From CAXBOO01 sp963977425 (GTDB lineage Bacteria > Bacteroidota > Bacteroidia > Flavobacteriales_D > Luteibaculaceae): 64,000 nucleotides of DNA. A program made the position numbers and the translations under genes. The notes under the pieces are model-generated. The model searched no databases and had not been told where the DNA came from. It saw only the letters and a program-made list of their open reading frames with translations. The DNA lies in contig CAXBOO010000006.1 of the NCBI GenBank assembly GCA_963977425.1, positions 62,001-126,000 on the forward strand. Reading direction: 5' to 3'. How positions within the stretch are numbered: the stretch's first letter is position 1; each line of letters opens with the position of its first letter. This document shows positions 59,476 to 64,000 of the stretch, in pieces.

Positions 59476-62400
59476 CTATCGAATCAACTGGAAGGTACCT
59501 GTTATTATATCAACTTTATCTTGAAAATAATAACGCGCAACTACCTTGTAAGTGTATGTTCCTAGTTCTTGTATTTTTCCTTTAACTCGACCATCCCAAG
59601 ATACATTTTCGCCGCCGCCATTGAATACCATTGCTCCTTCTCTATCGTAGTATTGAATTGAAACATACTCTTTAATACCAACACCTTCAGGGCGAATGAA
59701 ATCGTTTATACCATCTCCATTTGGTGTAAATGCATCAGGGAAATCAAGCGTATAATTTTCTGTCACTCTCAATTCTATTGGTGTTTCTTGAGAAAAACAA
59801 CCTTTGATATCTGAAGTAACAACTGTCATAAATACATCTTCAAACAGAGTAAATAATGTATCTGTACAATTCACACAAACAGTATCACCAAAGCTGTCCA
59901 TCCAATATATGTTGTATCCAGGATCAGCAATTATGTTCACTCCTACTGTATCACCAATAAAGTAATCGCCAATGTACGATTGAAATGCTGGTGGATCTAC
60001 CGACTCATGTACAGGTACTGTTACATTTAATGTATTTGCACACCCATTCACATACGTTCCTGTGACGGTATAATAACGCTCAACATTGGTCAATGCTATT
60101 GGCCCCGGTCCTTGGTAACTATCCAAACCTATTTTAGGACTCCACTCATAATAATCGGCACCAGCAACTCTAATTCGAGTCGGAATATTTTTACAAACGG
60201 TATCTATGTCAGCTACTAATTGTGGTTGTTTTGCAATAAGCAATGTCTTTTCAAACACATCTGTACAACCAGTAAGATTGTTGATTGCCTTCAACGAAAC
60301 CGTCAATGAATCTTTCAACTTAATTGGAAGATCAATAACTTCATACGAATAGAAAACACCGGCATTTTCAATAGACCAAACATAATCTTGACCGTTGATA
60401 GATAAGTTGGTTGTTGCCAATAAGTCGTTTTCGCAATAGATGTTTTTAGGGAAACTAAAATTGGCTTTTAAATAGTCAACTCGAATAGTATCTTTCAAAG
60501 TCTGAGAACATCCGAAATTATCGAACAACTGCAAACTCACATAGATATCATTGTTGGTAATATCTCCATTTTCTAGATCCAACACAACATTTTTGCTGTT
60601 TGAAACACCCGATAAATAGCCTGAGTATCTCCATGTATGATTTTCTACATTTTTAGGATTGAAGTATTCCAGCTTCAGCAATTCGCTACTACAAATACTG
60701 TCGCCTAAAGCTGCTAAGTCAGCCTCAGGAGAGCTTACTAAAACCTCTTTTGTTGTTTTACCTAGACAACCATTGCTTGTGATTTCTTCTAATGAAATAA
60801 CATAGTTACCCGGATTAGATGGCATGTGAGACAAAATCAAATTGCCTGGAACAGCTTCCCCATTTACTACCCATTTTCTAGATGATACATCGGGATTGCT
60901 ACCAAAAACGGTTGCGTCTATTGGACCAGGGTAACAAACTGTTGGTGCAACAGAAAATTCAGGTGTAGGAGCTTCTTGAACCGACACATTGAAATCTTGT
61001 TGAGCATCGCATCCAAACGCTCCTAGCAATGATACAGACACCACTGAAGTACCGGCTGTATTGAACGTGTAAATACTCGTTTTACTCGTTAGAGTATCTT
61101 TTGCATCTACAATGATTTCATAATTATTAAAACTTGAATTCAACTTTATAGGCGTTTTATCACCAACGCATAATGTTTGATCCAATTCCAAATCAATGGT
61201 TGGGTTTTTATTCACTTCAACTTTAATCAGTCCCAAATTCTTTTGAGCACATTTGAATCCATTGTCTGGCGTTAACTGCCCTATTTCAACATAACTAGTA
61301 CCGAGTGGAGAATTCACCGTCATAAATGGCGATGCTTTACTCACTACTGACGAACCTAAAAAGCCGTCTACAGACGTTGAAATTGTAATACTGATATCAT
61401 CAGGAATTCCAAACACTTCTATCAATTGAGCATCTCCTTCGCAGAAATACACATCGCTCGGGAAGGAGATTGTATAGTTTTCTTGTATAATAACTGGCAC
61501 AGCAAATGTTGCTACTCTACATGGGTCATTGAAATCTATCCCAACGGTGTTATTGGAATTTGCATCGCCCGCTAAAGCCATGGCATAATACACTTTACCA
61601 TATTCCAAATTCGGAATATTAAAATCGTATTTGTTTTCAGCACTTGAATAAATAACATCCGAAAGGTTTGATGGGTCTTCGGTTTCCTTTAATACATATA
61701 CCAAGGTATCGTTGCCGTCTAAGTTGGCTCTCGGAACATCTGTGAAACTGAAAACATCTTTATAACACACTTTCACTGTATCCGATCTAAAACCTGTAAT
61801 CGTTGTCAAACACGGACATTCGTAGAAAACCGATTGGGTTGCAACAGGTTCGCAGGCTACAGCCAATTTAGCTTCAATGTTAATTGCCGTACCACTCATA
61901 CCAACTATTTGATATACGTTACCGTACACATCTCCATTGGTTTCAATTTTGTCTTGAAAACTGCTTATGATTTGATAACGAATGGTGTAGTACTGAGAGA
62001 TATTATCGCATATAGTATCGAGAATTACTATTTGCGGCTCTGAAACGAAAGTAATACTGACCGTATCGCTGTTCACACATATTCCATCAACAGATTCAAT
62101 GTAAACAAAGGTATAAACGCCATTATTTGGCACTGTAATGATTGCATTCGGGTCGCTCGGATTATTGAACACAGCATCATCACCACTAATTTGAATCCAT
62201 GACCTACTGCCTCTAGCCGCTGTTATGGATTCCTCTGCTTGAAGGGTATACTGACTACCACATATTGTGTCATCGTCGCCAGCGAATGGAGCAGGATCTA
62301 AACGGAAGTACACTTCCACAGAGTCACTACTTGCTGGACATGGAGGATTGCTCTCCGTCCAAATAAACGTCAACGCAGTATCAGAATAATTCGCAATACC

Positions 62401-64000
62401 TGATGAAATTGGTGAATTAGGATTTCCAACTGTTCCACCCAGTTCTGACGTCCATACACCTACACCAAAACTTGGACTAGCTTCAAGATCCACTTGATTT
62501 CCACAAATAGCAACATTTTCGGTAAGTACTTTTGCTACTGGCTTTTTCTTGAATTCTGTTCTCAAAACTTTATTTCCCTCAATTGTTCCAATACAACCAG
62601 TAGCATCGCTAACATTAAGCAGCTCTATGAAACCTGTTTGAGTTACATTAAATGAATAGGTATTGGTTGCAACATTTACTTCTTGAATGATGGTTCCAAA
62701 ACGTTTGTAAGAAAATTCAAATGGTTGTTGACCTGTTAAAATAAACTCTGGTGTCAAAACATCGCCTTCACATCCTACTAATGGACCTGCAACTGCAAAC
62801 TCAATTTCAGGAAGTGGATTTACATTTATTCTAAAAACTTCATTGATAATATTAGAACATGCTGTAGAACCTCCTAGATTCACTGTTTGATTATTGGCAT
62901 CAACAATTTCTGTAATAGAGAAAGTACGAGACGATGGCAAATTGAATGTTAGCATTCCTGAATTGGCTGTTAGAATAAGTGTAGTATCTACCATCGTTGG
63001 AGAACCATCTAATTGATATTTACCAATCAAAGTAAAAGGAGCTTTTCCTGTAGCCGTATAACTTATACTTGCGGGCTCTCCATAACATACTGTTGTAACT
63101 GGAGTGTAACTATCTAATGTTGGCTTTCTTCTCCATACTACTGGTGTACCTTGGTTTACAGCCACACAAGTATCCAAAGGATCTATATAACCGAAGCCTG
63201 GTATTTTATCTCCTGCAATAGCTGAAATATAGTATTCAACATCGTAATCCAATACACCCGGAATGAAATTGAATTCAGGTACAGAATTGGTATCGTATAC
63301 TATGCCTTCAATAATACCACCCGTGTTATGCAAAATGTAAAACAATGTGTCTTCCGAACCTGCTATTGTTTCAATAAATGCATTTTTAGTAGGATCAGTA
63401 ATGGCCATTACATCTTCACACAAGTCCAATGGCGTTCTATCCATATTTCCTGGATACGTAACACATTCGCAATACTTAGCAGGCTCTCTTAAGAAGCTTG
63501 TACGGCTGTCTTCACAGTTACTTAAATCTGTGAATCTATATTCGTAAATGCTTCCGTTAGGAATGGTGTCTTGCATTAAAGGCAATGAAGTAACCAATTC
63601 GTTTTGCTTGAACAAAACTCCGTTTACATACAAGTCGTATAAATATCCTGAATCGTCTCCACCTCTAATATCAATAATGGGAGTAAATGATGAAAAATCA
63701 CCCTCACATCTTTCTTCAACCAAGTCAACTATTAGTTGATCGAACACTTTTACCGTCAAATTGATGGCTTCGTATGAAGGGCAATGCAACGCCGTGTTAT
63801 CTCGTAAATCAACAACACCAAATGTTGTAAGTGCATCAAGAGTAGCTGAAAAAGTAACTCCAGAAAGCACATTGGTATGTGTACTAGGATATATATTACT
63901 GCCATCTGATATAGTTAGATCGTAGCCAATTGCCGGACTGTCGCCTATAATATTTACCGTAATATTCACCGTACTGTCTCTACATACCACTGGAAAATCA
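59476..64000 (-). CDS. Giant exported CHU_C protein (N-terminus outside window)
   Basis: At least 1,507 residues are visible and the frame stays open through 64000, so the start and signal peptide are missing. The protein is a chain of Ig/PKD-like beta-domains of about 80-100 residues with conserved cysteines ('YCECVTYPGNMDRTPLDLCEDVMAI', 'FYECPCLTTITGFRSDTVKVCYKDVF'). Two copies of a 'PNLEYGKVYYAMALAGD'-type module occur. It ends in a type B T9SS sorting domain ('YTLDFPDAFTPNGDGINDFIRPEG', 'VSIQYYDREGAMVFNGG', 'GTYTYKVVARYYFQDKVDIITGTFQLIR'). It is most likely a secreted or surface adhesin-like protein. No enzymatic motif is seen. Confidence 0.85.
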   Translation of the reverse strand, partial: DFPVVCRDSTVNITVNIIGDSPAIGYDLTISDGSNIYPSTHTNVLSGVTFSATLDALTTFGVVDLRDNTALHCPSYEAINLTVKVFDQLIVDLVEERCEGDFSSFTPIIDIRGGDDSGYLYDLYVNGVLFKQNELVTSLPLMQDTIPNGSIYEYRFTDLSNCEDSRTSFLREPAKYCECVTYPGNMDRTPLDLCEDVMAITDPTKNAFIETIAGSEDTLFYILHNTGGIIEGIVYDTNSVPEFNFIPGVLDYDVEYYISAIAGDKIPGFGYIDPLDTCVAVNQGTPVVWRRKPTLDSYTPVTTVCYGEPASISYTATGKAPFTLIGKYQLDGSPTMVDTTLILTANSGMLTFNLPSSRTFSITEIVDANNQTVNLGGSTACSNIINEVFRINVNPLPEIEFAVAGPLVGCEGDVLTPEFILTGQQPFEFSYKRFGTIIQEVNVATNTYSFNVTQTGFIELLNVSDATGCIGTIEGNKVLRTEFKKKPVAKVLTENVAICGNQVDLEASPSFGVGVWTSELGGTVGNPNSPISSGIANYSDTALTFIWTESNPPCPASSDSVEVYFRLDPAPFAGDDDTICGSQYTLQAEESITAARGSRSWIQISGDDAVFNNPSDPNAIITVPNNGVYTFVYIESVDGICVNSDTVSITFVSEPQIVILDTICDNISQYYTIRYQIISSFQDKIETNGDVYGNVYQIVGMSGTAINIEAKLAVACEPVATQSVFYECPCLTTITGFRSDTVKVCYKDVFSFTDVPRANLDGNDTLVYVLKETEDPSNLSDVIYSSAENKYDFNIPNLEYGKVYYAMALAGDANSNNTVGIDFNDPCRVATFAVPVIIQENYTISFPSDVYFCEGDAQLIEVFGIPDDISITISTSVDGFLGSSVVSKASPFMTVNSPLGTSYVEIGQLTPDNGFKCAQKNLGLIKVEVNKNPTIDLELDQTLCVGDKTPIKLNSSFNNYEIIVDAKDTLTSKTSIYTFNTAGTSVVSVSLLGAFGCDAQQDFNVSVQEAPTPEFSVAPTVCYPGPIDATVFGSNPDVSSRKWVVNGEAVPGNLILSHMPSNPGNYVISLEEITSNGCLGKTTKEVLVSSPEADLAALGDSICSSELLKLEYFNPKNVENHTWRYSGYLSGVSNSKNVVLDLENGDITNNDIYVSLQLFDNFGCSQTLKDTIRVDYLKANFSFPKNIYCENDLLATTNLSINGQDYVWSIENAGVFYSYEVIDLPIKLKDSLTVSLKAINNLTGCTDVFEKTLLIAKQPQLVADIDTVCKNIPTRIRVAGADYYEWSPKIGLDSYQGPGPIALTNVERYYTVTGTYVNGCANTLNVTVPVHESVDPPAFQSYIGDYFIGDTVGVNIIADPGYNIYWMDSFGDTVCVNCTDTLFTLFEDVFMTVVTSDIKGCFSQETPIELRVTENYTLDFPDAFTPNGDGINDFIRPEGVGIKEYVSIQYYDREGAMVFNGGGENVSWDGRVKGKIQELGTYTYKVVARYYFQDKVDIITGTFQLIR

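Noticed and set aside
1..64000. Mobile element, prophage or defence island
   Set aside because: No transposase, integrase, phage structural, restriction or toxin-antitoxin genes and no terminal repeats were seen; base composition looks even across the window.

Overview
The window is a stretch of chromosome from a member of the Bacteroidota, most likely order Flavobacteriales; family cannot be fixed from sequence alone. The DNA is AT-rich. At the left edge lies a gene for PorQ of the type IX secretion system (T9SS). At least seven exported proteins end in T9SS sorting domains (short type A tails, or the longer CHU_C 'gliding motility-associated' tails). Many lipoproteins have typical Bacteroidota lipoboxes followed by charged residues. 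Several intergenic regions contain a TAnnTTTG box, the -7 element described for this phylum. Shine-Dalgarno sequences are not conspicuous. I see no tRNA, rRNA, CRISPR array, insertion sequence, phage gene or integrase. Gene density is high, and most gene pairs are a few bases apart or overlap.

Layout. 1-7197: porQ (partial), lon, a GlmU-like hexapeptide-repeat protein, rpmE2, a beta-helix lipoprotein and a LuxC-family acyl-CoA reductase. 7229-10635: a 2[4Fe-4S] ferredoxin, a secreted unknown, then serC and serA for serine synthesis. 10742-16979: a secreted purple-acid-phosphatase-like enzyme, a TRIC/UPF0126 membrane protein, a hotdog thioesterase, an intergenic region with possible small genes, a T9SS cargo and a MauG-type dihaem peroxidase. 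17012-18836: transketolase split into two genes. 18894-29656: a GIN-domain protein, two related PhoD-type phosphatases in opposite orientation, ychF, a CHU_C protein, a TerB-like protein, a class III aminotransferase and an outer-membrane protein. 29705-34683: pcm, then an oxidoreductase / lipoprotein / sugar-phosphate transferase / 3-hydroxybutyryl-CoA dehydrogenase run.

34834-42545 is the most distinctive block: six tightly packed genes encoding two small lipoproteins, a twin-arginine DUF1501-type protein, a CxxxCH lipoprotein, another lipoprotein and a 1185-residue CUB plus repeat plus CHU_C surface protein. I infer that they form one exported system of unknown function. 42596-53240 holds a DUF4412 protein, a metalloprotease lipoprotein, a TPR protein, a Nudix enzyme, a Smr-less MutS2, a MoxR-type ATPase with a VWA partner, an ECF sigma / anti-sigma pair, HMG-CoA lyase and pyrD. 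53321-58221 is a manganese/zinc uptake operon: a DtxR-type repressor, binding protein, ATPase and two permeases, the first of which is fused to a second DtxR-type sensor domain. smpB is coupled to its end. The window closes with a lipoprotein MsrB, a Nudix CoA-pyrophosphatase-like protein and the C-terminal 1,500 residues of a giant CHU_C protein.

A recurring feature is a hairpin plus T-run placed directly at, or inside, the 5' end of the next gene (4366, 7619 and 25654). These are candidate attenuators. Function calls rest on recognised motifs read by eye; no database search was run.
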